Shown piece after piece: positions 10,968-24,744 of a DNA stretch of 64,000 bases. The DNA is from Saururus chinensis (lineage: Eukaryota; Streptophyta; Magnoliopsida; Piperales; Saururaceae), in contig CP141147.1 of the NCBI GenBank assembly GCA_035235625.1, positions 7,429,001-7,493,000 on the forward strand, in the 5' to 3' direction. The notes below the pieces were generated by a model. That model saw only the letters and a list, made by a program, of their open reading frames with translations. It was not told where the DNA came from and searched no databases. Position 1 is the first letter of the stretch, and each line of letters begins with the position of its first letter. A program made the position numbers and the translations under genes.

Positions 10968-13900
10968 ATGGCTGCTCCAAGCAACGGCGAGAAAGGCTTC
11001 CGGATTCCGGAGATTAAGTTCACCAAGCTGTTCATCAATGGAGAGTTCGTCGACTCGGTCTCAGGTCCCAGTTCAAATACTCCTATATGTATTTGCTACT
11101 TGCCAACTATATATGTTCTTAACTCTTCTTCATCACTGGTCTGCTTGCTGATTTGTGATGGCAACGATGATGAGATGGGTGAGGTTGCAGGGAAGACGTT
11201 CGAGACGATCGACCCAAGAACTGGGGGGGCGATTGCCAGAGTTGCAGAGGGAGATAGAGAAGATGTCGATCTTGCCGTCAAAGCGGCCAGGGAAGCCTTC
11301 GACCATGGCCCTTGGCCCCGAATGTCTGGCTTTGTGAGTCCCTCTTGTCTCTAGTAACAATTCAATCTTCTTGACAACCTTGTTGACCAAGATATGAACC
11401 TACATTTGGATTGTGTTCATCAGGCCAGGGGCCGGCTGATGATGAAATTTGCAGACCTGATCGATGAGCACACCGAGGAACTGGCCGCTTTAGACACCAT
11501 AGATGCCGGAAAGCTCTTCACCATGAACAAACTTTTCGAAGTCCCGGAGGCTGCGAATAGGATTCGGTACTACGCCGGGGCGGCTGACAAGATCCACGGT
11601 GAGACCTTGAAGATGTCAATGCCATTTCAAGCAATCACATTGCGGGAGCCTGTGGGGGTGGTGGGGCACATTCTACCGTGGAACATCCCGACTACCAACA
11701 TGTTCATGAAGATCAGCCCCGCCCTCGCCGCCGGCTGCACCATGGTAGTTAAGCCGGCGGAACAGACACCCCTCTCTGCTCTCTACTATGCCCACCTCGC
11801 TAAGCTGGTAATGTAACACATGAAGTAGACACCGGTTTAGATGCTTAAACAATTCATCGCGTTATGGGCCCGATCGTTTCAAATTTTTCTCTTTACATTT
11901 CTTTAAATAGGTTTGGCAGGTTTTCATTATTGAGTTAATTTTTTGGTCTCCCTGTGGGAAAATTAGGGTTTAGGGTTCAACCTGACCCAAACTTAGAAAC
12001 GTTAAACCTGCACCAACTCGACATAATTAAAATTAAGATTAGGATTAGGGTTTAAAAATGTTACTTATTTTAAAAGGGGTAGATATTTACTTGCTCAACC
12101 TCACATCTACCATATTATTTAATATTGTTATGACCCAAGTTCGAGAGATTAGAAAGAAATTTTCTTAGAATTTTAATTTTTTATATTTTTACTTTATTTA
12201 ATAATTTTTGTGGGGTTTTTTATGGTTTTGGACGTGTGTCTTATAATGTCACAATACTATCTCTCAATTATAATTTTCGCAACTAATATATAAATTATTT
12301 AATATTTATTTATAATATTACAATGGATTTAAATTCTTTTTTATGATTGATCAATGCAAAGATAATGTATAAAATATTAAGGAAAAAAATAGGATTGCCA
12401 TGCCCAACTTAACCTGACTTATATAAAGTTAAGGTTTGTATTTTTGACTCATTTAATAAATAAGATAGGTCATAACCCTATGGATTTAAGTGAAGGTCAA
12501 AGCTAACCCAACCCAACCCTATCCCCTGCCTTAGGCCTCACCCTATAGATTGGGGCCCCCGACAAGTCCTCCTGAACCCCCTTAAGATTCATTCGGGCTC
12601 TCATGTGGCCCTTACTGCTAGGGCTGGGAAAATCCAACCCCACCCGTTTACCCAACCTGAACCAGACCCGCTTAACCCTACACCCAACCCGACCCGACTA
12701 CAGGTAGGGCCAGGGTCAGGGTTTAGGCTCTTGACCCATTTTGAATTTAGGGTCGGGTCTTACCCGACCCGCACAACCCGACCAACCCGACTTTTACCCG
12801 ATTACAAATAATAAAGAACCCTATTATTATAGTGTTAGTCTATTGAACTAATTTATACTATTATTATAGTGTTTGTTTAGTGCATACTATGTTGAACTAG
12901 AGGTGCTTAAATATAAATTTGGGCATGAATAAGAAGTTTGGAGCATAGGTGTGATCACATATATTTTGCTTTGTTGTAGACATCCATTTTGGGATAATAG
13001 AGGATGATACCTTCAAAGTGTGGTTAATTTATATATAGTTTAATTTCTTTTCTATTTTTCTTTTAGGTGTGGTAAATGAAATGAAAATATGTCATATTTT
13101 GTTGTATTTATTATTCATCATCTCTCCTTCAGAAGGACACATCACACACTAGATTTAGCTCTCTGTTGAAGGCCTGACATTCTTAATAGGGAGCAGGTTA
13201 GGAACATGTAACCAGATAGGAGGATAATAGAGCTCGATGAGCGACAGTTTTCGGAGGAGGAAAATTGTAATTAAAGAAATAATGTTTATTCTATTTTGCA
13301 TTGGTATGTGAGTTAACGAAAACTAAGTAGGGTAATCATGAGTAAATAAACGTTGAAGGTCTATTTTGTTATCATTCTCTTAGAATGGAGGAAAAACAAC
13401 ATTATACCTTTGAGGTCTTCGTTCCTGGCTACTACAAAAAAAATATCCACAAATTAGCCAAAGAACCAAACATTTCAAATTAATGTTGTAATGTATTTAA
13501 TTTTATTTATATTTACCCATTTTAAAGAGAGAAGGTATATAATACAAGTCTAACAAAAAAATTATAGGAAAAAAGTAGGGTAACCCGCATACCCGATCCG
13601 ACCCAACTCAAGTAGAATTAGGGCTTGGATTTTTGACCCAATTTCAAAATATGGTCGGGTCATGACCCGACCCGATTTTAGTGAGGGTCAAGGCCAACCC
13701 GACCTGATTCCTAGCCCTACTTAATGCAGCCCCATTAATTAAATTTTACCGAAGTGACCCTGGGCTGAATTGGAGCTATGCCTGGGTCTGGGGTCTCGGT
13801 AGCTTACAAGCTCTGAGTCCCAGTTCGATTAAGACTGAGAGTCAAGTGCCAACTGACTCGGTCATATCTACCTGTATAGTCTAAGTGAAGATCGCACTGG

Positions 13901-15861
13901 ACTTAAAGGGCCTGAGAGCGTGAAAGTTTTTAGATTTCAAGGTCAGGGCAGTAAGAGGTCCTGGTGTTGCACACACATTAATGGACAACAGTCTGTTTTG
14001 TGAGTGGATATTGGTTTTGTTGAGCATCCTATTTGGTGTTCTTGGTATGCTTGCAGGCTGGAATCCCTGATGGAGTCCTCAATGTTGTCACTGGATATGG
14101 CTCCACTGCCGGGGCAGCCATCAGCTCTCACATGGAAATTGACAAGGTAGAGTTTCTGATCATTAAGACGTTGCTTTCTATCTCCTTCAGGTTTCAAAAG
14201 TGAGTTGCCCCAAGAATGCATAGTATCTTAATATTCCTATTTCACGATGAGAATCAATTGACAATATATCTTCGTGTATTACGCAACTTATTCAGATTAG
14301 TTTATAAGTAATGGAGTTTCATTAGTTCTCTCATGAAATTTACAAAACTCATGTTTTCATGAGGAATTGGACAAAATTCATTCTATTACATGAACAATGA
14401 TGCAAATTTGCTAACTATGCTCAGTCTGATGAATTACAGGTCAGTTTTACTGGGTCCACTGAAGTGGGGAGGCTGGTGATGCAGGCAGCAGCAACTAGCA
14501 ATCTCAAGCATGTGTCTCTTGAGCTTGGTGGGAAATCACCCCTCATAATATTTGATGATGCCGATGTTGATATGGCCGTGGACCTAGCTCTCTCGGCCAA
14601 CTTTTTCAACAAGGTGCCTGTGAATATTCAGTTATATCTGATTTTAGGACGATTTGGTGGCTCTTAAGCTTGAGTAAATCATTTTAACGTTGGATCAAAT
14701 GCCAGGGAGAAATGTGTCTTGCAGGGTCTCGGACCTATGTCCAGGAAGGCATCTACGATAAGTTCATCCAACAAGCGGCTGAGAAGGCGAAAGAATGGAA
14801 GGCTGGAGATCCCTTTGATCCCTCTGTGAGACATGGACCTCAGGTGATTAGTACTTGATTTATCAGGGGATGAAGTTTTGCTTTCAGAATTCAATTTCTC
14901 ACATCTTGAGGTTGAAATGTTAATTGTGTCACTCGCATTGAAAATGAACTTACGTGTTAACAGTGTCAATTCTCCTAGAAATATGATTTTTGATATAGAA
15001 GAATTGCTCACTAAAACAATGATTACTTACTCATAAAATTTAAACTTCTATCTTGTTCTTTCTACTTCATTTGTGTCAACCGATGTATTTCCCTGACACA
15101 ATTTCAAAGTACATCATTGCACACATTAAACTGAATTATTTCATTGACCTTTTGTTGTATTGGAAAGGTTGACAAAGCACAATTTGAGAAAGTTCTCTCC
15201 TACATAGATCTTGGAATGAGAGAAGGAGCTACTCTATTAACAGGGGGCAAACCTCTGGGTCTTAGAGGCTACTACATTGAGCCCACCATTTTCACAGACG
15301 TCAAGGTGAGTAATCACATAACAAAAGCCTGCTTACTTCCATATGTGAGCAAAATCCTAAAAATAGCTGCATCTCATCAACAATTCATTTTCTTTGAAAT
15401 ATAAATACTCAGGAAGATATGCTGATAGCAAAGGATGAGATATTCGGACCTGTGATGTCTCTCATGAAATTCAAGTAATGTACAACCAATGCAAGGAGTT
15501 TAAATAAATTAATCACTTTACATATAGTGTGGAGTGCATGTAATGAACTAGCCATTAACAGTTAACACATTTGATATTGTCAAACAGAACAATTGAAGAG
15601 GCAATTGAGAAGGCAAACAACACAAGATATGGTCTAGCTGCAGGTATCGTTACAAAGGACATAAATGTGGCCAACCGGGTGTCAAGATCCATCAAAGCAG
15701 GAACCATTTGGACCAATTGTTACCTTATTCTTGATCATGATCTTCCATTTGGGGGTTACAAGATGAGTGGGTTTGGGAAGGACAATGGACTAGAGGCCCT
15801 TGACAAATATCTTCAAACCAAATCAGTTGTTACGCCTCTTTATGATTCCCCATGGCTCTAG
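10968..15861 (+). CDS. ALDH2C4: Aldehyde dehydrogenase, cytosolic ALDH2C family, 9 exons, intact
   Basis: NAD(P)-dependent oxidation of aldehydes to acids. Plant ALDH2C enzymes act in the cytosol, and the C4 type oxidises sinapaldehyde and coniferaldehyde to sinapic and ferulic acid. Exons: 10968-11064, 11191-11333, 11424-11807, 14057-14146, 14440-14613, 14706-14843, 15168-15305, 15413-15474, 15588-15861. All introns are GT-AG and the sum is 1,500 nt (499 residues plus TAG), the usual family length. Catalytic residues are in place: Asn167 (PWNIP), Lys190 (VVKPAE), Glu266 (LELGGK), Cys300 (GEMCLAGSR) and Glu397 (EIFGPV). The nucleotide-binding turn FTGSTEVG is at 241-248. There is no transit peptide ([10 protein letters not shown] start), unlike mitochondrial ALDH2B. 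Intron 3 holds a hAT element. Residue 46 area reads TGGAI where copy B and family members read TGEAI. The symbol is by family, not proven orthology. Confidence 0.93.
11940..12600. repeat. Older repeat-like sequence in ALDH intron 3, shared by both copies
   Basis: AT-rich DNA with 'ACCTGACCCAAAC' and 'CAACCCAACCC' words, present at the same place in copy B (44040-44740), so it predates the duplication. An 87-bp piece (about 12342-12428) also occurs inverted at 47222-47308. Its superfamily is unclear. Confidence 0.5.
12619..13719. mobile_element. hAT-superfamily element in ALDH intron 3, 1,101 bp
   Basis: It starts TAGGGCTGGGAAAATCC and ends CTGATTCCTAGCCCTA. The 8-bp duplication is CTTACTGC (12611-12618) and CTTAATGC (13720-13727). 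Copy B reads straight through the site (near 44752) with no element, so insertion followed the duplication. The ends are rich in CCCGACCC and GGTCGGGT. No transposase ORF is present, so it is non-autonomous. The host gene's splice sites are untouched. Confidence 0.9.
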
Positions 15862-17040
15862 GCTATGCACGAGCTGAAGAGGGTGCCCGCATGCATGCAA
15901 TAATGTGAAGGAACATGTGAGAAAACATGAAAATAATAGCTTTCTTTCACTTTTTTCCAAATTTAAAATCATTTACTCTAATAATGTGAAGCATCTCTAC
16001 GGACCATGAATAAGTGTTTCCTCATGTTTCTTTCGCATTGGTTTGCACATTCAAACTAATTCTGTCGTTCTTGGCAAGGACAAATGATCCCATATGTAGA
16101 CAAGAAGCTGATAGTGTGGGTTCGTTACAATGGAAAGTATGAGATGGCTTCTCTCTCTATTTTTGTGAACTTGAAAATCTAATGCAGGAGTAATTTGGAT
16201 TATTAGAAGTCAAATGCTCCCATTTGCATAATATCGAGCAAAACCACGCCTAACATGTACAATATCGCTCCAATTTTTTTATACGCTTCAAGAGTACTAT
16301 AGCAAAATTTCTCTAGTGTTAGAGTGTTTGCCACATTTTTAATTGTTCATCATGCATGGAGCTCTTGGTATGTCCTACTTTCACAAGCCAAATGAAATAG
16401 TCAAATGATAACAACAGGATACTTGCCGGATCCAAAATTACGAGCCTTAGTCATTGTAAAGAAATTACAATGATAACTAACTGTATGTGGATTTAAATTT
16501 GCATAAATGCAGTGAATGGACTAGGTATCGTGTAATAGTCATGCCCCCCCCTAAAACAAAACATTTTGCCCCTCCCCCCTTCAACTTTCCTCTCTCTACT
16601 GTCTTTTATTCATGTTTGCCCCTCCTCGCCCTTATGTTTTGGCTCCACCCCGGCCTGTCTAGCAATTCAACCATTTCTTCCCCAATCGCTTGCTAGAACA
16701 GTTATTTGAAAGTATAAAAGTTGAATAGCATCAATAGAATGTTGGCATAAACCATGTTCATTAGGTTTAGAACATACATGTATCCATATTTATCAATGAA
16801 TTTTGTTGGGAGAGGTTTCTCTCCCTTGCCCTTGTCTTTAATGAGAACTTCTAATTTCAGATGGACTACAAGTGGTCGGTATCTCTTGTTTTGGGAGGAG
16901 AGAGGACCATCTCCCCTAATTTCTCCTTAAGTAACCACTTTCATCAAGTGGTTATAACTTCCCAATTCTTAACCAATGAGAAACAATATACTTAATCTTG
17001 TTATTATCCTAATTATCATGTAGGGCAACTTTATAAATCA
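15862..17040. other. ALDH 3' flank and intergenic DNA
   Basis: The first 200-300 bp should contain the 3' UTR; AATAAT-type signals occur at 15899-15904 and near 15980 but none can be singled out. About 100 bp at 16650-16755 resemble 31058-31155 (a CAATTCAACCATT ... ATGTTGGCATAAAC stretch), a dispersed repeat or eroded duplicate. No gene is seen. Confidence 0.45.
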
Positions 17041-17049
17041 ATGGAATTT

Positions 17050-17570
17050 CTTACATTATCCACATCAAGACCTGAATTTGATGCCATCCATATCGACATA
17101 TAAAATTCATATCAAAATTTGACCTATTAATGCCAAGAGTAAAATTATTGCTGATATGATGGTATGTGAGTAGGAGGAGCAGAAGTAGCTCCATAGTTGT
17201 AGCTACCATAGCCAGCTTATCGATTGTATGCCATGCTTGTCCCAGGCCCAATGGCTTCCTAAGGAGCATGTGGCCACTGAGTAAGAGCTACAGGACTCTG
17301 TCCTTGAATTCCACCATATGGTGAGACATGCGGTGTAGAAGGTGGTGCCTCGTAGACTCCTTGATTTGGATAATTGTAGCACCCCGCATAAACAGTTGAT
17401 GGGTTGGGATGCACTCAGATCTCCGGGTGGCGCGGTGAATTTTCCCTTTGGAATGTGGGAAGCCAAACCCGCTGCCTCTACCTTCTTGACCTCTCTTCTT
17501 TGTTGGCTTCTTAAGTGCATCCATGTTCTTATCCACTTTTAATTTTCCCAAGTACATGAGGTGCTTCATT
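17050..17570 (-). pseudogene. Decayed coding remnant, Tyr/Pro/Gly-rich protein
   Basis: On the minus strand an upstream block (LMKHLMYLGKLKVDKNMDALKK) is followed, in shifting frames, by a low-complexity tail with YNYPNQGVYEAPPSTP and AGYGSYNYGATSAPP-like text. Tyr/Gly/Pro-rich tails of this kind occur in plant RNA-binding proteins, but no RRM or KH domain is visible, so I make no assignment. At least three in-frame stops and one frame change show it is dead. The lack of visible introns would fit a processed copy; this is inference. Confidence 0.35.
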
Positions 17571-17674
17571 AAGATGTAATGGTCAAACTCACTTCAAGCA
17601 TGTTATTCTCAACACATTTGATGATAGACTTCGCAAGAGTTCAACTCAAAGTTGTGGCTTCTTCATGCATGGGT

Positions 17675-18855
<1,181 letters not shown>

Positions 18856-18869
18856 TGCATTGGAATGAA

Positions 18870-19070
18870 GTATGGTTGTTAACGAGCCAAGGCATGTCGA
18901 GCAGGCCCGCTCAGCTCGAATTCGATTCAAGCTCGAGTCGAGTTCGAGCATTCCCCTACTTGACTTGGCTCAGCATTGAATGAAACTTGAACTCAACTCT
19001 ACTTGGCTCGAGCTCAAGCTCGAGCTTGAACTCGAATTGGAATATAATTTTAAAATTATATTTAAATAAT
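18870..19070. repeat. Fragment related to the preceding hAT-type element
   Basis: Starts with GGTTGTTAACGAGCC, like the left end at 17675, and is full of GAGCTCGAGC words. No right end or target duplication is found, so it is a partial copy. Confidence 0.5.
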
Positions 19071-19277
19071 ACATATATAAAATAAATAATACATGTATCT
19101 ATATAAAAATTATTATTTATTTATATATATATATTTATGACATAAATATATACAATATGACATATAGTCTCATAGATGTACCAATATCATGTATCATATA
19201 TAATATATGAGACCCATAACTCAGGGGGCAGATTGGTTTTTGCCCCCTTGTGCTCCATGTTCTCAATTCAACAACCC

Positions 19278-20200
19278 ATGATGTTTGGCATCACATTAGT
19301 ACACATTATCATACAAAATTCACTTGGAAAAGTTTCAGAAATGATTTTAGAAGTTTCAAATAGATTTAGGGTAAAAAGATCAAAACTGTAATTAAACAAT
19401 ATAATCAATTAATTGCTAGACAATACACAGTGTGAAATGATCAATCAACGCTTGAATCAACCCTTTGTTAAACGATGTCGATAGTTTATCGATCGATTAC
19501 TTAGTAGACTGACTAATCGTTTAAGGAGTCATCTTAAGAAAATAGTGAACGATCTATTACTGTTTGAAACGATCGATTGTTAGTAGTTTTAGTTACCCTA
19601 AACAAGCCTTTTCGGAATTGTTTTCTTTCCTTGTTGAAGTCAAAGATCTAATTTGACTTGGAGACGTATAAAAATGATAAGAAGTGACAAAATTGAAGAG
19701 AAGAAAACCTAGAAAATATTGGAGAAGAAAGAGGAGTCATTTTCACATTATTTTCCTTAAGAATTCACAAATGAGCTTTAAGAGACTATTCATGGTAAAT
19801 TTTTGTTGATGCACAACTAAAGGAAGAAGATTTCACATAGAGATTTTAGAGGAGTGACATTAAAGTTCTTCAAAGGAGTTGAAGAATCTCAAGAGGTAAA
19901 TTAACAAATAAAGAAGGAGTCCTTGGTTGAGTTGCTAGAAGAAGAAGACAAAGATCAAAACACAAAGAGGAAAAACTTTAAAGATTCAATGAGGAAGAAT
20001 TGATAGCTAACATTATCAACAAGAGAAGATTGAACAAAAGGAGTTTGTGTCAAGTTATAAGGTTGGTTGGTTATTGTGAGAGTTGTAAGATCTATATCAT
20101 TGTAGTACATTGATTAAGTCTTTGATTGAGGCTATTGTGGGTTTTTTTACCATAGCTAGGGTTTTTCACATAAAAATCCACTTGTGATTGTGTGAATGGG
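19278..20200 (+). repeat. 5' LTR of the copia-like element (approximate ends)
   Basis: Matches 29541-30515 along most of its length with many small changes. It contains several GATCGATC-like words and ends near AAAATCCACTTGTGATTG. The TG...CA ends and the primer-binding site could not be fixed. Confidence 0.6.
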
Positions 20201-20280
20201 ATGAAAATGAATTAAAACTAGCAAATCAAAACATAGGCCCTTAGTGCATTGTTCAATGCAGTAGGAAAATCACAACATAA

Positions 20281-21480
20281 GTTAATTTTAAATTGCACAT
20301 CTGGCAAGGTTGCAGATGTTTATCTTTGATTTTGAAAATTAACATCATAATCAGTGAAGATGAAACTATTTTTTAATATTATGCTAAGATATCAAACATA
20401 GTGAACATATATGATCAATTAGGGGAGCCCATTCTTAATTATCTAGTTGTAAGGAAACTATTAAGGTCATTGTCCTCTAAATTTAAAATTAAGGTGACAA
20501 TAATTAATAAATCTAAAAAAATTGACAACTTAGATATTGAAGAATTTGTTGGGAACCTTAAAACTTTTGAAATGCAAGAAGAATCTTTTAAAAATATGAA
20601 AGAATTGTTTGAAAAATCCAAGGGAAAGTAAACTACCCTAAAAATATCTAAGAGAACTTCCAAAAAGAATAAAGCTTTGAACACCTTTAAAAAATCTAAA
20701 GTTGATGAAGAATTAATGCTCTTGTTAGCTAAAAATTTCAAAAAATTTATGAAATTTCATAACTTTAGGTTTGGGAATAAGGGTCAAAATTTAGGTAAGA
20801 GACAAGGGGATAGGAAAAATGAGAACTAAAACAAATAAGACATTAAGAATATGAAGTGTTTTGAATGTGGTAAATTACGTTATTGTGTTGCTAATTTTCC
20901 TAACAACAATTCTGATAATTCTTCTAATGATAAGCCTAAGAAATCAAAGGGGTTTAATAACAAGATAAAGGGAAAGTTGCTTTAAGCAAATTACTCTTTT
21001 GAGAGTTGTTCTGATGAAGATGAGATGAGTAATTATATTATCTTTCATGCAAGTATGGAGGAAGATAGTTCTAAAGAAGAGTCTCATTAGTCCACTTCTC
21101 TTGAAGAAAACTCAAAGTCAGACTTTGATTTTGATAAGTACAGAGGGTTCCTCTAACAATTTTTAGTTTTGACTAGAAAAACCAAAAGCCTTGATAGAGA
21201 GTTGAAACAGAAAGAGGATTAATTAATTTATCTTCTTAAGAGGCAAATAAGCTAGTGGAGTTTAACATCAAACTTGAGAAAGAAGCAAGTGACCATACAA
21301 AAGACCTTGAAAATGAGAATGAGAAGTCTAGTGCTCTCAATAGAGAACTTACGTCCTTTAAAGAGAAAATAGATGGGATTAAGAGTGGGAAGAAGAAGTT
21401 GGAAACCATTTTGAGCATTGGTCAAATCAACAAGATGGGTTTAGGTTTTAAGAATTGTTTAACTACTCCCTTAGTATAAC
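20281..21480 (+). pseudogene. Copia-type Gag polyprotein (UBN2, zinc knuckle, coiled coil), degraded
   Basis: The segment 20401-20631 reads YDQLGEPILNYLVVRKLLRS followed by a IEEFVGNLKTFEM block, the hallmark of the UBN2 Gag domain of plant Ty1-copia elements. At about 20851-20895 a zinc knuckle C-x2-C-x4-Y-x4-F has lost its His (to Tyr) and last Cys (to Phe). At 21255-21470 a Lys/Glu coiled coil ends in INKMGLGFKN, the usual 'K-x-GLG' motif that closes such Gag-like ORFs. Stops at 20629-20631 and later break the frame. It would have formed the retroelement particle; this copy cannot. Confidence 0.72.
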
Positions 21481-23801
21481 CTATTATCATTGTGAAGGAT
21501 AAAGAGACTTGTAAATACCCTAAGATAGTGCCCAACCCACCTAGGTCAAAAGGGGAATGCATGGGGATAGGTTTTAGTATTATAAGTGTGTGTGACATAT
21601 GCCATAGCGATTCCCATACTTAAAAGAGATTGTTCTAAAAATTATCCTTTCAAACTTAGGTCAAAGAAGAAGGAGAAGAAACACACTACCCTTGTTACCC
21701 AGAAGTTGCCCCACCAAGTTCACAAAAAAAAGATGAACAGAATGTGAGTGAGGAAGATTGATTTTTAAACATTAAAACATCAATTAGGAAAAACAAGGAA
21801 GATCAACTTAGATTGCCTTAAGATATGTTGGTTAACTAAAGCTAAGGAGCTTGTCATCTATAAGTTAAGAGATTCTAATTTTTGTCCTTGATTTAATTCT
21901 TACTATCTTTTGGACACACATATTTTAGTTGTTATCGCATTTTACTTTTTTTTCATGTCTTTAATTCATATGTTTGAATTGAAAAAAATATATATAATGA
22001 AAAGCACAAAAAATAATTAGTATAGCTTTTGCTTGTTTTTCAATTGGCTTTTTTTTTGTTTTTTATTAGGTCAACTTTGAAGACATAATGAAAATTAATT
22101 TTCTTTAAAGCTAAAAAGCAACATGATTAGTGGTCAAACATACCTTAACGAAGAGAATAATACACCAAGCAGAGTGAAGATCAATTCGGTTTTCTTTTGC
22201 TTAGTGTTGTAATTCTCTATTTTTAAAATTTGTACACATCATGTTGAGACTTAAGTCATTTTTATGTATAAAAATCAAGAGAGAATTCTTTAACATAAGT
22301 TGACTTAGGCATTTGGATTCTAACGGAGTCTTAGTGATTAAATTAGATGATCTTTTGTTAGATTTTTATTTAGAACTTAAAAAAAAATGTCATGTTATGT
22401 ACTTCAATGTGTGTAAGTCTTATGAACTTCAATACTTTTTATTGAAATATAATTGACTACATAAAGATGATGGGGAAGGGCTCCCTACTTAGGTCAGCTT
22501 AGGCTAGTGTGAAGTTCTCATCCACTTAACATCAAGAAAAATGAATAAAAAAGAAAGAAAAAATAATAAAAAATAAATGATGCAAGTAGAGAGGATTTAG
22601 AAAAAGTTAAGCCTTAGAAAAATTATGTTTAGGAAAAATATCATAACTCAGAAAAATACATAGACATATCTTTATTGAGCTTTTATTTTTTCTATTTTTT
22701 AGAAGAAAATATAAATAGATTCTAGCTTAAGTGAGTTGAAAAATGAGAACTTTATCTTTCCTAGGGTCTGAACAAATTTGTGTCAATTTAATTAAGAGTG
22801 ATCTTGCGAGATTCATGATTAAAAGAGACAAAAGTTTAGAAAGTTAGTAGTTTCTTTAAAACTTAATAAAAGAAAGTTAAAGTATTAAACAGAAGAAAAT
22901 AAAATTAACAATTACATACGAATGGAGTTGATTGATCTAAGGTAAGGTATTGATGAACTTAATATCTGGATGAACTTAGATTAAAGGGAAATTAATTGAA
23001 AAATTGTCACGAGCTCAACTATGCTTATTTTTAATTTGATTTCTGTCTATCATTAAAAAGAAATTCAATGGAAAATGTCTTAATATATTTTATGAATGTC
23101 TTGAAATTTTTCCATATTTTTTTATTTTTTAATAATCATAAATTTGAATTTTCTCAAGATTGGTCAATTGATCGCTAGTTGAATTTGAATTTGCACTGAA
23201 GCACTATTTGAAAATTTGTCTAAAACACATATTGTCCTCATTTTGAACCAACGCTTCCAAAGGGTGCTTAAGTGAGAGGACAGGCAATTTGGCTTGGATT
23301 TGTACAGAAAAAGACTAGATTTCATCGTCAAAATCTTGAATTTTTTCACAACCACGGTATGTTCAAATCTAAAATTTAGATTTTAGTAAATTTTCAATGG
23401 TTTTCAATGATTTTCCAACTAAGAGATTTGTTCGGAATATCTTATCTACATTTTTACAAAATTTCACATGATTTGAATCGTCAAATTATGAGTTTTTATG
23501 AAAAACCCAATTCGGTTTCAAGTTTTCACTTCAATTTGAGGGTTTTCCCATAGTGGATATTTTTCTAACTAAAATTAGAAGTAAATCCACTTTTGACTTT
23601 GTTCTAATAATTGATATTTACATTGCATCAAAATTTGAAGTCAATCGGACACATAAAATTTTTAGGGTTTTATTTAATTTAAAATTTCTAATTTTTAAAG
23701 CGCATTTCAATGATGTTTGAAATTCTAAGACTTTATTTTAGTCCATTTATTTTTTCCTAGTGGTATTTAGCCATAGGTTTGTTTCAATGCATTAAATTTA
23801 T
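21481..23801. other. Internal retroelement DNA without recognisable pol
   Basis: AT-rich with no open frame of note and no reverse transcriptase, integrase or RNase H motif on either strand. It probably is eroded internal sequence of the retroelement. Confidence 0.5.
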
Positions 23802-24020
23802 ATGGGGAGAGTAAAGAAGCATAATGTTATGAGTGATTTAAGCTCAGGTGACCCCAGTGCATCGTCTAGTGGGGGAGATAGGATTAGGATGATACAATGT
23901 GAGCATAGTTTGGTTCGTGTACCTCTAGAGATTGCCATGGACTGGTTTGGGCTCGTCCGTATTGGATGGACTACTTTAGGACCATCTCTACATTTGATCA
24001 GCCAATTTATCCACATCTGG
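23802..24020 (+). pseudogene. Unidentified ORF, 5' part, cut by the CACTA-family element
   Basis: The frame from 23802 is open up to the CACTA border and reads, near its end, PLEIAMDWFGLVRIGWTT. Coding-like text resumes at 29104-29334 (LRLDDDEALVGVDGGSQIRV ...). The two halves are not in frame after excision of the element, and a TAG lies at 29101-29103, so there is other damage. No family recognised; by position it belongs to the host retroelement. Confidence 0.4.
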
Positions 24021-24289
24021 CACTACAACAAATTTCACTATTAGCAATGCTTTTAAGCATAGCTAATAGTGCTCCAAACGTAGCTAATGACTACAACTTT
24101 ATTAGCTTTTAAAAAAATGAAAATGCCTTATTAGCGAAAGCGTCACTAATGAAAAATTATTTTAAAAAAATAAAAAAGTATTAGTGACGCTTTAGAAAAC
24201 GTCGCTAATAAGAAATTAATTAAAAAAAGCAAAAAAACTTATTTCCAATAAATTCAAAATAAAATAAAATGGGGTAAGTGTTAGAATAC

Positions 24290-24720
24290 GGCAACGTATC
24301 TGGCACCGCCGGGACAAAGAAGAGGGGTGGAGGGGAGCGGGGAAAGGGAACCGGATTTCGACAGCCGGAGCCCCCTCCTCTGGCGGCGGTAGTGAAAGGG
24401 GAGGGAGGAGGGAGAGGGGGGGGGGGGGTGTAATCCAACCGTTAGGAGGAAGGGAGGGGAAAGGAGGAGGGCGGTGACGGTGACGGCGCGGCAGGAGGGC
24501 TGGCGGTGGTTGAGCCTGGACGGCAGCAACGGGGGTAGGGGAAGGGAGGAGGGGAGTGTGGAGGGGAGGGGAAGGGATGAGGGCGGAGGCGGAGTCGGGA
24601 CAGCGGCGGCGGTGACGGGGTGGATGCAATGAGGTAGGGTGGAAGTGGCGAGGTGGGATGGAGGGTGTGGGTAGCGACGGCAGTCAACGCGTCGGAGGTG
24701 GCGGTTGTGGGAACGTATAA
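24290..24720. repeat. GC-rich block, captured or family-specific
   Basis: Strongly G-rich on + with a G run at 24416-24428. Similar GC-rich blocks sit next to one end of the elements at 46064 and 56050. The long Pro-rich minus-strand frames reflect base composition. It may be the 5' leader of a captured gene, but no exon is recognisable. Confidence 0.45.
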
Positions 24721-24744
24721 AAACCTGACCTGGACCGGGGGTTA

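Larger units (their letters stand above)
1..15050 (+). repeat. Segmental duplication, copy A (left edge beyond window)
   Basis: Positions 1-1028 and 8365-15050 read nearly base for base like 32782-33787, 36977-39344 and 42855-46063 in the same order and orientation. The block holds a MULE ORF remnant, intergenic DNA and the ALDH gene. Copy A is broken by a CACTA element (1029-8364) and a hAT element (12619-13719), both absent from copy B. Homology stops near 15050, inside ALDH intron 6, where copy B runs into a truncated CACTA-family element. The left edge lies outside the window, because copy B's match begins at window position 1. Confidence 0.93.

Noticed and set aside
11096..11390. Minus- and alternate-frame ORFs across ALDH exon 2
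   Set aside because: Shadows of the ALDH coding exon.
24216..24687. Pro/Ser-rich minus-strand ORFs
   Set aside because: GC-rich block of a CACTA-family element; several overlapping frames are open.
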